64,000 nt of DNA from an uncultured Campylobacter sp. (GTDB taxonomy: Bacteria > Campylobacterota > Campylobacteria > Campylobacterales > Campylobacteraceae): contig NZ_CALIIU010000008.1 in the NCBI RefSeq assembly GCF_938017775.1, forward strand, positions 62,001-126,000, in the 5' to 3' direction. Below the pieces are notes generated by a model. It was not told where the DNA came from. It did not search any database and was given only the letters and a program-made list of their open reading frames with translations. The position numbers and the translations under genes are program-made. This document shows, piece by piece, positions 42,368-51,545 of the stretch. Each line of letters starts with the position of its first letter. Positions within the stretch are counted from its first letter, which is position 1.

Positions 42368-43273
42368 TTAAATTTCATCGCCGAAAAAGTCGCCGTCGAT
42401 ATCGCAAATTTCGATGTTTTGCCGCACTTGCACGCCGAGTTTGTATTTTATCATCAGCTCCGCCAGCCGCTCGCCGTCAATCAAAACCACCGTGTGACTT
42501 TGCACGTTCGCGGCGTATCTTTCGGCATCCTTGCTAAATTTTGACGTGGTGATAAATACACCCTTTTTGGTCTGCTTATCCGAGATCGCGCCGACGAACT
42601 TTTGAATTTCAGGGCGTGAAATTGCGCCTTGCCAGCTTTTAGCCTGCACGTAAATTTGCGATAGTCCAAGCTCGTCCTCGTCTATAATGCCGTCTATACC
42701 GCCGTCCGGGCCGCTCTTGGTTAGTCTGCTTACTCCGTAGCCCATTTTTTCGAGCAAGTGCGCCACTAAATATTCAAAAAAGCTCGGCTTTTTTTGCGAA
42801 ATTTCATCTAAAATTTGAGATTTTAGATTTTGCGCCAATTCATTTGCCGTCTCTGCTATGATGTCGCTGGGAGTCTTTTCTTGCGTTGCTGTTTGCGAGA
42901 TTTCGGCGCTCGGCGCGCTTTTATTTTTATAAATTTCATCATACCAAGCCTCAAATTTAGCCTGCGCGTCTTTGCTTTTTAGCATCTGCTTGCCAAAATC
43001 CGTTATCTCATACACGCCTCTGCCGGTTTTTTTGACGGGTTTTTTGGTGCCAGGTAAATTTACGACTTCTTTATTGCCCGCAAAATACGATAACGCCCAT
43101 CCTGCGCGGTTAACATACAAAAGCATGCCGCTAGGTATCCTTTGCGAGAGTTCGTCGTCGCTAAATTTATAGTACTCGGCGACAAATTTACAAACCTCTT
43201 TTCTGTCCACGCTGCCGTGCTCGCCGATAAACTGCAAAATCGGAAACATCATCTCTTTATAGCTTGGTATCAT
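42368..43273 (-). CDS. mrr: Mrr-type restriction endonuclease (type IV)
   Basis: A 301-residue protein with an N-terminal winged-helix domain of Mrr_N type (about 1-105, with KTGRGVYEITDFGKQML). A spacer (110-160) leads to a C-terminal Mrr_cat PD-(D/E)xK nuclease: HLLEKMGYG, SGPDGGIDGII (D190, D194) and IYVQAKSW (Q210, K212). Mrr cleaves DNA carrying foreign adenine or cytosine methylation. No modification gene is adjacent, as expected for a stand-alone type IV enzyme. In an organism with heavily marked RAATTY sites it could matter which methylated motifs Mrr tolerates. Confidence 0.9.
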   Translation of the reverse strand: MIPSYKEMMFPILQFIGEHGSVDRKEVCKFVAEYYKFSDDELSQRIPSGMLLYVNRAGWALSYFAGNKEVVNLPGTKKPVKKTGRGVYEITDFGKQMLKSKDAQAKFEAWYDEIYKNKSAPSAEISQTATQEKTPSDIIAETANELAQNLKSQILDEISQKKPSFFEYLVAHLLEKMGYGVSRLTKSGPDGGIDGIIDEDELGLSQIYVQAKSWQGAISRPEIQKFVGAISDKQTKKGVFITTSKFSKDAERYAANVQSHTVVLIDGERLAELMIKYKLGVQVRQNIEICDIDGDFFGDEI

Positions 43274-43361
43274 CGTTTTCCTTCCTAATTTTTAAAATTT
43301 TACCTCTCTAGGTCTGCGACTCAAAAACTTCAAATTTTACCGCTAAATTTAATGTTGCGCT

Positions 43362-44831
43362 TTAAATTTTACTTTCAAAGCCCGTTTTCGCCGCGTTGCG
43401 GTAGAAATCGATCTGATCTTTTTTGATGATGCGGATGTAGTCGGTGCTGCCGGGATGGCCGCTTTGAAAGCCCGCCGTCATTACGTAGGTGCCGTCCTCT
43501 TCGATGAGCCCGCGCTGCAGAGCCTCGCTTATGATACGTGCGAGCAGAGAGTTTATGCTCGTTTTTTCCCTAACCATCGCTGGATTTACGCCCCACACGA
43601 GACTTAGCGCGTGCGCGGTCTGCTCGTCGTGTGCGATTGCGATGATGTCGATTTTAGCGCGGTTGCGTGCGAGTTTGATCGCCGAGCGCCCCGAGCCCGT
43701 GATCGAAAGTATCGCGCCTGCGCCCAGTCTTGCGGCAAGCGCTGCGGTGCTTGAGGTGATCATATCGGTCTCGTCGTAGAAATCGTAATCGTTAAATTTA
43801 TCGTAAGGATAGATCTTTTCGGTCTCGCGGATCGTCTCGCTCATCGCGGCGACTACGGCCGCGGGATTTTTGCCGATGGCGCTTTCCTCGCTTAGCATCA
43901 CGGCGTCGGTGCCGTCGAGCACGGCGTTTGCGACGTCGCTGATCTCGGCTCTGGTGGCGCGCTCGTGCTCGGTCATGCTAAGCATCATCTGCGTGGCGGT
44001 GATGACGGGCTTTGAGCGGGCGTTGGCTAACGCTATGATGCGCTTTTGGATGCGCGGGATCTCATAAAACGGCATCTCGATGCCCAGATCTCCGCGCGCG
44101 ACCATTATACCGTCGCTTGCTTCGATGATCTGCTCTATATTTTCGACTGCGTCGAATTTCTCGATCTTGGCGTAAATTTTAGCTTTTGAGCCCAGCGAGT
44201 TTAAAATTTCGCGCACGCGCAGGATGTCGTTTTGCGACTGCACGAAGGAGATGCCTACGAAATTTACGCCGTGCGCCGCGCCCCAGCGCAGATCCTCGAG
44301 GTCCTTTTGCGTGATAACGTCGATATTTAGGCGGGTGTTTGGGAAGTTCACCCCCTTATTCGAGCTTAAAAAGCCGTCGTTTTCGAGCACCGCTCGCACG
44401 CCTTGCTCGCTTACCGCGACTACCTTGGCGCGGATCGAGCCGTCGTAGAGGTAGATAAACTCGCCTACCTTCATTAACGGCAAAATTTCTGGGTGGTTGA
44501 TACACAGCTCGTATTCGCCTTCTGCGGTCTTTTTGCCGATTATTTCGCGAGGAAGGAAGGTGATTTTATCGCCCGTTTTTAGTTTAAAATTTTCCTCTAG
44601 CTTGCCGACGCGGATCTTTGGACCGCTGATGTCCTGAAAGACGCCTACGCGGACGCCCAGGCTCTTTTCTACGGCGCGAATTTTGTTTAGATTTGCCTCG
44701 TGATACTCGTGCGTGCCGTGGCTGAAGTTCATCCTAAAGGCGTTGCAGCCCGCCTTTACCATCGCACTCATCATCTCCTCGCTGTCGCTTGCGGGCCCGA
44801 TGGTCGCTAGGATTTTGGTTTTTTTAAGCAT
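43362..44831 (-). CDS. pyk: Pyruvate kinase
   Basis: Pyk makes pyruvate and ATP from phosphoenolpyruvate. The ATG at 44831 is chosen because AAAGGAGAAAAG precedes it and the protein then starts MLKKTKILATIGPAS; an upstream ATG 18 codons earlier only adds repeat-like residues. Motifs are MNFSHGTHEYH, IYAKIEKFDAVENIEQI, GIMVARGDLGIEMP and VITATQMMLSMTEHERATRAEISDVANAVLDGTDAVMLSEE, the last carrying the signature. About 489 residues, full length with the C-terminal allosteric domain. mqo follows upstream on the same strand, as in C. jejuni. Confidence 0.95.
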   Translation of the reverse strand: MLKKTKILATIGPASDSEEMMSAMVKAGCNAFRMNFSHGTHEYHEANLNKIRAVEKSLGVRVGVFQDISGPKIRVGKLEENFKLKTGDKITFLPREIIGKKTAEGEYELCINHPEILPLMKVGEFIYLYDGSIRAKVVAVSEQGVRAVLENDGFLSSNKGVNFPNTRLNIDVITQKDLEDLRWGAAHGVNFVGISFVQSQNDILRVREILNSLGSKAKIYAKIEKFDAVENIEQIIEASDGIMVARGDLGIEMPFYEIPRIQKRIIALANARSKPVITATQMMLSMTEHERATRAEISDVANAVLDGTDAVMLSEESAIGKNPAAVVAAMSETIRETEKIYPYDKFNDYDFYDETDMITSSTAALAARLGAGAILSITGSGRSAIKLARNRAKIDIIAIAHDEQTAHALSLVWGVNPAMVREKTSINSLLARIISEALQRGLIEEDGTYVMTAGFQSGHPGSTDYIRIIKKDQIDFYRNAAKTGFESKI

Positions 44832-45140
44832 CTTTTCTCCTTTAAATTTAAAATTTATCGCCGCATTAGGCGAAATTTTACGCAAAATTTTGAAATTTCT
44901 AAATTTTAAAATTCGCTAGACGAAGAAATTTTAAAATTTTATAGCGCGAGAAAATTTTAGAATTCTAAGGCACGGCGAAATTTTAAAATTTCATAGCTTG
45001 CGGTGCAGGTTAAATTCTAAAAATTCGCGTTTGAATGAAATTTTAAAACTCTCTATATGTGAAGCGCGAGCAAAATTTTAAAGTCCTCGCCGAAGTAAAA
45101 TTTTAAAATTCTTGCCCGAGCGAAATTTAAAAATTCCTCT
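44832..45140. repeat. Dense AAATTTTAAAATT array between pyk and mqo
   Basis: About 310 bases containing some ten GCGAAATTTTAAAATTT-like units spaced roughly every 25-40 bases, separated by GC-rich spacers such as GAGCG, GGCACGGC and CTTGCC. No gene. It is the most regular array in the window. Any mqo-pyk cotranscript would run through it. Confidence 0.75.
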
Positions 45141-46487
45141 TTATCGCATCATTTCCGCGTCAAATTTTGCATCATCAAAGCTCACTCCCAAATATTCGCA
45201 GGCACTTTTTGCGTCGCGAAGTGCGTTGCCTAGGCAGCTCGTAGCACCTGGGCTTGGGGTCATATTAAAGATAATCCCTGGATTTTCGCCTATTCTAGCT
45301 TCGCCTAAAAGCAGCTTTTTTTGCGAGTGTGAGATTACTTGCGGGCGCACGCCGCCAAAGCCCTTGGCATAGTAAATATCCTCCTCGCGGATGCTAGGTA
45401 TGATCTTGCGCGCATTTTTGACGAAAAGCTTTTTACCTAAAATCGGTATCTCAAAGCCTATATTGCGGATTAAGAAGTCCCTTACCTCGCTATCGCCAAA
45501 ATTTTGCCAAATGACCTTGGCTACATCCATGTCAAAATTTAATGACTGAAAAAATTCCGGTACCGAACGACAGCCCTTGTAGCGTTCAAGCTTTGGTAAC
45601 GTAAGTGCGGTAGGGCCAAATCTCGTGCAGCCGTCCGCCAAAAGATCGGGGTCGCCGTGAAGCGCGGCAAATGGAAGCTTTGGGTTTTGCACCATGTAAA
45701 CCTTGCCGTTTAGAAGCTTTTGCTTGGTTAGATAGAAGCTGCCGGCGATGCAAATCGTGCTAAGATCCTGCCCAAGCCCCATTTTGTGCGCTAGCCACAG
45801 CGAGTGAGCGCCCGCATCTACGACTACGAAATCAGCGCTTAGCGAGAGTCTATTTGCTGTGCGGATATAGAACTTATCGCCTACTTTAGTGATGTTTTGC
45901 ACTTCGGTGTTTAGGTACAGATCGCAGGTTTTACCCTCCACGTTTTTAGCGTTTTGCACGAAGGAATTCGCCATCGCGCCGTAATCGATCGTCGTGTAAA
46001 CTCCCGATTGCACGCCCATCGCGACGATATCCTCCGCTCGCTCCTCGCCGCGCCCGTCAAAAACTAGCTTAGGCTCGATTTTTTTGAGCTCTTCCTTGTC
46101 AAAAAGCTGCAGATACGGATAAAGCTCTTTAAATTTCTCAAAGCGCTCTTTAATTAGCTCTACCTCGCTTTCGCCCACGCCAAGAGCCATTTTCTGCCCC
46201 TGAAATAAAAATTTATTCTCATATCCGTGCTTTTGGCAATATTTCACGATCATATCCGCCTTGCGCTTGACTTCGGCCGCTTTTTGCAGGTCGTAGTTGG
46301 TCTCGATGTCGCCGCAATGAATCGTCTGGGAATTTGCGCTGGCTTTAGAATTTAGCGTCGCAAGCCCTTCGTATTTTTCAAGTAGAGCGATATTTTTGAT
46401 CCCGCTAAATTCTGCCAGCACGTACGCTAGCGCGCTGCCCGTGATACCGCCGCCTATGATGATTATATCGTAATGTTTTTCTTGCAT
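45141..46487 (-). CDS. mqo: Malate:quinone oxidoreductase, epsilonproteobacterial type
   Basis: A 448-residue FAD-dependent dehydrogenase. The dinucleotide motif GGGITGS is at residues 12-18, followed by KASANSQTIHCGDIETNYDL. The length, the IRNIGFEIPILGKKLF segment and the closing FGGVRPQVISHSQKKLLLGEARIGENPGIIFNMTPSPGATSC match the H. pylori/C. jejuni Mqo family, which oxidises malate at the membrane and passes electrons to menaquinone. Sequence alone cannot exclude L-2-hydroxyacid activity. It is next to pyk, as in C. jejuni. Confidence 0.82.
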   Translation of the reverse strand: MQEKHYDIIIIGGGITGSALAYVLAEFSGIKNIALLEKYEGLATLNSKASANSQTIHCGDIETNYDLQKAAEVKRKADMIVKYCQKHGYENKFLFQGQKMALGVGESEVELIKERFEKFKELYPYLQLFDKEELKKIEPKLVFDGRGEERAEDIVAMGVQSGVYTTIDYGAMANSFVQNAKNVEGKTCDLYLNTEVQNITKVGDKFYIRTANRLSLSADFVVVDAGAHSLWLAHKMGLGQDLSTICIAGSFYLTKQKLLNGKVYMVQNPKLPFAALHGDPDLLADGCTRFGPTALTLPKLERYKGCRSVPEFFQSLNFDMDVAKVIWQNFGDSEVRDFLIRNIGFEIPILGKKLFVKNARKIIPSIREEDIYYAKGFGGVRPQVISHSQKKLLLGEARIGENPGIIFNMTPSPGATSCLGNALRDAKSACEYLGVSFDDAKFDAEMMR

Positions 46488-46608
46488 GCCCTTTCCTTAT
46501 CGAATTTGGCTACAATTGTGCGAAAATTTCGCTTAAAAGCTAGTTATAAAAGCGTGAATTTAGATGATTTTATATAAAATTCGCACCATTTCATTTTGGG
46601 AGTAGTAT

Positions 46609-47793
46609 ATGAAAAAATCGATTCTTGTCGGATTAAGTTTGATTATAGCCACGTCGCTGTGGGGCGCAGATAAGAAAGTTTATCGCCTTAAGCTAGCTCA
46701 GACTTACGAGCTTAGTATGCCTATCGTAGGCGATGTCGCCAAGCGTATGGCAGATCTTGCAGATAGTATGTCTGATGGCAGGCTGAAAATCAGCATCGAC
46801 GCGCCTAGCAAACATAAAGCACCTTTTGCGATCTATGATATGGTCAAAAACGGACAATACGATTTAGGCTATACTGCGAGCTACTATTATAAAGGCAAAA
46901 ATAGCGCGAATATGCTGTTTACGACGGTGCCTTTTGGTATGACGAAAGACGAACAGCACGCTTGGTATTACTTCGGCGGAGGCAAGGAGCTAGCCGATAA
47001 ATTCTATGCTAAAAGCAATCTAAAGGTCTTTAATATCCTAAATAGCGGTATGCAGATGGGTGGTTGGTTTAAAAAAGAGATTAATACGCTAGACGATCTA
47101 AAAGGGCTTAAATTTAGAATTCCAAGCTTTGGCGGGGAGGTTATGAGCCGCCTTGGCGTCGCAGTCGCTACGATACCGGTAGGTGAGCTATATATGGCGC
47201 TAGAGATGGGCACCATCGATGCGGTCGAGTGGGCAAGTCCTAGCTTTGATATACCTCTAGGCTTTCACAAGGTCGCAAATTACTATTATACGGGATGGCA
47301 AGAACCCGCTAGCGAGCAGCAGATAGTGATAAATCTACAAACTTGGCAGAAGCTTCCTAAGGATTTGCAAAATATCCTGGAGGCTTCGATCGCTAAGGCG
47401 CGCGAATACGCAGAAAACGAGACGTTTTATAAAAATGTAATAATTTGGGACGAGATCAAAAAGAAATATCCAAACGTTCAGATTCGCTCTTTTTCACCTG
47501 AGATTATGCGTGCGCTTCGCAAGGCGACGGATGAAATTTTAGCCGAAGAAAGCGAGAAAAATCCCGATTTCAAAGAGATTTGGGAGAGCCAAAAGGCGTT
47601 TTTAGCTAAAGCTAGAACGTGGACGAAGATGGGTGATTTTACATATATCGAAAAAACTGGCGATGTTGAAGCCGAGCAGAATTTTACTGCTTCGGTGAAA
47701 AAAATCTCTGTTCCTGAGCCCGTAAATAGCGCAGCCAGCGAGATAAACGCAAGCACTGCCGCACCAAAAAATGAGGATAATCAGACAAAATAG
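46609..47793 (+). CDS. dctP: TRAP-family periplasmic solute-binding protein (TakP-like)
   Basis: The signal peptide ends SLWGA (about residue 20). The 394-residue protein follows the DctP/TakP pattern: FGMTKDEQHAWYYFGGGKELADK, MQMGGWFKKEINTLDDLKGLKFRIPSFGGEVMSRLGVAVATIPVGELYMALEMGTIDAVEW and WQKLPKDLQNIL. The arginine in KFRIP and the GTIDAVEW motif are the substrate carboxylate and specificity sites; TakP relatives bind alpha-keto acids. A C-terminal extension (about 360-394) of A, S, N, E and K residues is unusual. No dctQ or dctM membrane genes are in the window, so the transporter is either encoded elsewhere or this is an orphan receptor. Confidence 0.85.
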   Translation: MKKSILVGLSLIIATSLWGADKKVYRLKLAQTYELSMPIVGDVAKRMADLADSMSDGRLKISIDAPSKHKAPFAIYDMVKNGQYDLGYTASYYYKGKNSANMLFTTVPFGMTKDEQHAWYYFGGGKELADKFYAKSNLKVFNILNSGMQMGGWFKKEINTLDDLKGLKFRIPSFGGEVMSRLGVAVATIPVGELYMALEMGTIDAVEWASPSFDIPLGFHKVANYYYTGWQEPASEQQIVINLQTWQKLPKDLQNILEASIAKAREYAENETFYKNVIIWDEIKKKYPNVQIRSFSPEIMRALRKATDEILAEESEKNPDFKEIWESQKAFLAKARTWTKMGDFTYIEKTGDVEAEQNFTASVKKISVPEPVNSAASEINASTAAPKNEDNQTK

Positions 47794-48830
47794 CGCTTCG
47801 CTTTTAAATTACGTATCAAAACCTAGCATCAAGTCAAGAAGCGGCTTAAATTCGGTCGGCGATTTAAGAGATTTAGGCTGAAGTGCGGGCGATTTACTTA
47901 TTTGCAGCTGCGTAGCTCGGGATATCTTTAAAATTTTAATTTATGAAAGCGGCGATGAAATTTTATCGCCTCTTAGCATTTAAGTTAAGGCGCGCAATTT
48001 GCATCATTGCGTTTAAAGCCCAATTTAAAAGCCGCTCGGTTGCCGCCGCACAAAGCTAGAATTTTATCAAGCTCCAAGCCTCTTCTATTTTTGCTTTATT
48101 CTTTTATCTTTTGCGTTATTTAAGCTTGATATTCCGCCGTGCTCGCTTGCGGGCGACATCACGCGCGGGAGAATTTAATCTTGCTTTTTCATTTTGCGTA
48201 GTTAGCGGGGGAGCTTCGGCGAAGCGTGCTAATCTAAGATTTTAAATCGGTAACGTTCATAAATTCCACATTTTAAAATTTTAATGTTTTTGTCTTGCCG
48301 ATACTGCTTTTTAAATGGAATTTGCTTTGGGTTTTCTTTCTATATAAAAGTGGCAAACTTCAAATAAAATGGCAAAATTTTAAAATTTACACGCTTAAAT
48401 ATCATAAGCAATGAGAATATAAAATTTTTGTCCTTCGGAGATTAAGTACAAAGCGCGTTAGAAAAAATTTTATAGGTCAAATTTCGTTTTAAGCGATTGC
48501 AAATTTAAAAGCTTGCATGCAAATTTTTTTAAAGCCTGCTCTAGTTAGAATTTATCACTAAACTAGACGGGCTTAGCCTTGGGATTTCACTGCGTCAATT
48601 TTAAAATTTTGCGCGAGCTGGGCTTAAAATTTTAAAATTCTATTCTACCTGCGAAAACTCTTAAATTTCACGGCTTAGAATTTTGATGGAGAATTTTGCC
48701 GCAACGCTATTTTTTGGATGCGATAAAACTAAACGGCATGCAAAGCCGCGTAGAATATTGAGCTAGGCTCGCTGCTGCAAGCCTAGCGAATGTCGTAAGC
48801 TAAAAAGGCGCTACTGCAAAGCGTAAAATT
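47794..48830. repeat. 1-kb gene-free gap with AAATTT-type hexamers
   Basis: The largest gap in the window, between convergent dctP and metK. Only short frames exist. It carries many AAATTT, GAATTT and AAATTC cores, a 6-bp inverted repeat GGCGAT/ATCGCC (47951-47970) followed by TCTT about 150 bases after dctP that could be a weak terminator, and a hairpin near 48770. A conserved non-coding RNA cannot be excluded, but I see no recognisable tRNA, 6S, SRP or tmRNA. Confidence 0.5.
48762..48787. repeat. 8-bp inverted repeat near the 3' end of metK
   Basis: GCTAGGCT (48762-48769) and AGCCTAGC (48780-48787) are perfect inverse complements with a 10-base loop. It lies about 45 bases beyond the metK stop on the minus strand and has no U-run, so it may be a weak terminator or stabilising 3' hairpin. 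Confidence 0.45.
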
Positions 48831-50030
48831 TTATTTCAAAGCCTTAAAAAGCTCCACGCTATCGAGCTGTTCCCACGGGTATTCGTCATTTCCGACCTGT
48901 CCGCGTGCGGCTACGTCGGCGTAGAGAAAGCTTCCTTTGCCGGGGCGATCAAGACCGAATTTATCGATGATCCAGCGCGGCGTGAGCGGGAATTTTTCAA
49001 GCACGAAAGCGGATAGCTCATCGTCGCTAGCCGCGCCTAAATTTGTCCCCATACAATCGACGCTGACGCTGACGGGCTTTGCGACGCCGATTGCGTAGCT
49101 GAGCTGGACGATGCATTTTTTCGCAAGCCCCGCCGCGACGATGTTTTTGGCGATATAGCGCGCCGCATAAAGCCCGCTGCGATCGACCTTAGTATAGTCT
49201 TTGCTACTTTGAGCGCCGCCGCCTATCGGGCTGTAGCCGCCGAAGCTATCTACGATCAGTTTGCGCCCCGTTAGACCGCTGTCGTGAAGCGAGCTGTGAT
49301 TTACGTAGCGGCCGGTAGGATTGATGTAGATGATCGTTTTGCTTTTGTCGTAAAGCTCCTTCGGAAGTCCCGCCGAATCGATTAAATTTCCGATCAGATC
49401 TCGGACGCGCTCGATACTCATACTCTCGACGCAAGGCGCGGAAACCACGATCGTATGGATGCTTTGTGGTTTGCACTCCTCAAAATTGCTCTTTGTGCCG
49501 TAATCGACCGTAACTTGCGTCTTAATATCGACGCCAAGTTCGTCGGGATGGGATTTTGCGTAGGCATAAACGTGATCGCAAAGCGCTCTTGCGTAGGTGA
49601 TCGCCGCCGGCATAAAATTTTTCGTTTCGCAGCTTGCGAAACCGAACATTATGCCCTGATCTCCCGCGCCGATCTCGCCGCCCTCTTGATCGACGCCTTG
49701 GTTGATGTCGGGGCTTTGCTGGTTTAAAAATACGTCCACTTGCAGATCCTGCGGATGCAGGCACTGTGCGCGCGTAAAATGAGGGTTGTCGTTGTAACCG
49801 ATCTCGCTAAGCGCGCCCTTTACGATGTGGCGGTAATCGTCGTGGGTAAAATCGATCTTGGCGTTTACTTCGCCGCCGATTACTACGTGTTTGCCCGCGA
49901 TGAAAACCTCCGCCGCGACGCGCCCGTTGGGATCTTGCTTTAAAATTTCATCTACGATGCTGTCCGCGATGATATCGGCGCACTTATCCGGATGACCGGG
50001 GCTTACGACCTCGCTGGTAAATAGATACAT
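48831..50030 (-). CDS. metK: S-adenosylmethionine synthase
   Basis: MetK makes SAM from methionine and ATP. HPDK (13-16) in SEVVSPGHPDKCADIIADSIVDE is the ATP-binding start signature, GAGDQGIMFGFA near residue 120 is signature 1, and GGGAQSSKDYTKVDRSGLYAARYIAKN is signature 2 with the P-loop. At 399 residues it is full length. SAM feeds CmoA and TlyA in this window. The promoter region is shared with the divergent sstT; no SAM riboswitch is apparent in the 145-base gap. Confidence 0.97.
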   Translation of the reverse strand: MYLFTSEVVSPGHPDKCADIIADSIVDEILKQDPNGRVAAEVFIAGKHVVIGGEVNAKIDFTHDDYRHIVKGALSEIGYNDNPHFTRAQCLHPQDLQVDVFLNQQSPDINQGVDQEGGEIGAGDQGIMFGFASCETKNFMPAAITYARALCDHVYAYAKSHPDELGVDIKTQVTVDYGTKSNFEECKPQSIHTIVVSAPCVESMSIERVRDLIGNLIDSAGLPKELYDKSKTIIYINPTGRYVNHSSLHDSGLTGRKLIVDSFGGYSPIGGGAQSSKDYTKVDRSGLYAARYIAKNIVAAGLAKKCIVQLSYAIGVAKPVSVSVDCMGTNLGAASDDELSAFVLEKFPLTPRWIIDKFGLDRPGKGSFLYADVAARGQVGNDEYPWEQLDSVELFKALK

Positions 50031-50174
50031 ATCTGCTCCTAATTAAAATTTCGCGTCATTTTATCTAACGAGGTTTTAAGATTGACTAAAAATTACGAAA
50101 TTCCGCTCAAATTTAAATGCGCTTAAATAAAATTTCGATATATTTCAAACGACGTTTTGATTGAAAGGTAAAAA

Positions 50175-51434
50175 ATGAGTTCGATTCAAAAATTAGTAGC
50201 TAGCTACAAAGATAAAAATCTAGTTCTGCGCATAGTTACAGGCTTGATAATAGGCGCCATTTTGGGCTTTGCCGCACGTTCAGCGGCAGGCGATATTGCG
50301 GCAGAGCACACTTCGTTTTTAATAAACGTAGTAGCTTTTGCGGAAATTTTAGGAAATTTATTCGTAGGTGCCCTTAAAGCGGTAGCTCCGATTTTAGTTT
50401 TTATCTTGATTTTAAGCTCGATCGTAAATAAACAATACGGCAGCGCAAGCGGCTTAAAACGCGTGGTTGTTCTATATATCGTAGGCACCTTTTTAGCCTC
50501 GTGCGTGGGGGTGGCGGCTAGCTTTTTATTCCCGACGGAGCTTGCTCTAAGCAATGTTGGCGCGGCGGAAAATACCGCTCCTGCAAGCGTTTGGATCGTG
50601 CTAAAAGATCTACTTTTTAAGGTCGTAGATAATCCGCTAAACGCTATCGCGCACGGAAACTACGTAGGAATTTTAACCTGGGCGATAGGTCTTGGCGTCG
50701 CGCTTAAATTTTGTACCAACGAAACGAAAAAAATTTTTACCGATCTGAGCGAAGCGGTAACCAAAATCGTGCAGTTCGTAATCCAGCTTGCGCCGTTTGG
50801 AATTTTCGGCTTAGTAGCTTCTACCGTGTATCAAACCGGCGTCGATGCGCTGCTTGGATACGTGCGAATAGTAGTCGTGCTCGTAGGCGCGATGGCGTTC
50901 GTAGCCCTCGTGGTAAATCCGCTCATCGTCTTTGCGGTGATTAAGAAAAATCCATATCCGCTCGTATTTACCTGCCTGCGCGAAAGCGGCCTCACAGCGT
51001 TTTTTACCCGCAGCTCGGCGGCAAATATCCCGGTAAATTTAAATTTATGCAAAAAGCTCGGTATCAGCGACGAGCTAAGCTCGATCTCGATCCCTTTGGG
51101 AGCTACGATAAATATGGCGGGCGCTGCGGTGGTAATCGCGATCTTGGCGCTTGCTGCGGCTCATACGCTCGGCGTGCGCCCCGATTTTTGGACGGCGCTA
51201 CTGCTTTGCGTGGTCTCGGCGGTCGGTGCGTGCGGTGCTAGCGGCGTGCCTGGCGGCTCATTGATGCTGATACCGCTTGCGTGTTCGCTCTTTAATATCT
51301 CAAACGATATCGCAATGCAGGTCGTCGCGATCGGCTTTATCATCGGCGTGATCCAAGACTCTGTAGAAACCGCGATCAATAGCTCCACCGACGTGATTTT
51401 TACGGCGATCGCGTCGCAAAGTATGCAAAAATAA
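50175..51434 (+). CDS. sstT: Sodium/serine-threonine symporter
   Basis: A 419-residue dicarboxylate/amino acid:cation symporter (DAACS) protein of SstT type. It has about eight membrane helices and the hairpin motifs AFFTRSSAANIPVNLNL and SIPLGATINMAGAAVVIAI near 280-320. The substrate and cation site SGVPGGSLMLIPL near 358-370 and DSVETAINSSTDVIFTAIAS near the end are typical of SstT. Campylobacters use serine as a main carbon source. In C. jejuni the homolog lies in this same order before pepF. AAAGG lies before the ATG; it is followed by a terminator. Confidence 0.93.
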   Translation: MSSIQKLVASYKDKNLVLRIVTGLIIGAILGFAARSAAGDIAAEHTSFLINVVAFAEILGNLFVGALKAVAPILVFILILSSIVNKQYGSASGLKRVVVLYIVGTFLASCVGVAASFLFPTELALSNVGAAENTAPASVWIVLKDLLFKVVDNPLNAIAHGNYVGILTWAIGLGVALKFCTNETKKIFTDLSEAVTKIVQFVIQLAPFGIFGLVASTVYQTGVDALLGYVRIVVVLVGAMAFVALVVNPLIVFAVIKKNPYPLVFTCLRESGLTAFFTRSSAANIPVNLNLCKKLGISDELSSISIPLGATINMAGAAVVIAILALAAAHTLGVRPDFWTALLLCVVSAVGACGASGVPGGSLMLIPLACSLFNISNDIAMQVVAIGFIIGVIQDSVETAINSSTDVIFTAIASQSMQK

Positions 51435-51451
51435 CTCACCTTAAAATTTTA

Positions 51452-51489
51452 CCGCAAATTCCGCCCGTGCGGCGGATCTCGCGGTTTTT
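51452..51489 (+). terminator. Rho-independent terminator after sstT
   Basis: Outer CCGC/GCGG and inner TCCGCC/GGCGGA stems with a five-base loop, followed by TTTTT at 51485-51489. It lies 18 bases after the sstT stop. Confidence 0.7.
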
Positions 51490-51545
51490 AAAATTTTACT
51501 TATTCTTTTTTGATAAAATTATCCAAAAATTTTAAAAGGAAATCG

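Noticed and set aside
44832..45140. CRISPR array from the regular repeat units
   Set aside because: Units are short, AT-rich, degenerate and unequal in length, spacers are not uniform, and no cas gene is in the window.
47794..48830. Structured non-coding RNA or tRNA in the large gap
   Set aside because: No cloverleaf, conserved GTTCGA arm, or recognisable 6S, SRP or tmRNA core was found; only weak inverted repeats and hexamers.
49800..50180. SAM riboswitch upstream of metK
   Set aside because: The 145-base divergent gap to sstT shows no SAM-I type paired stems or terminator; nothing supports it.
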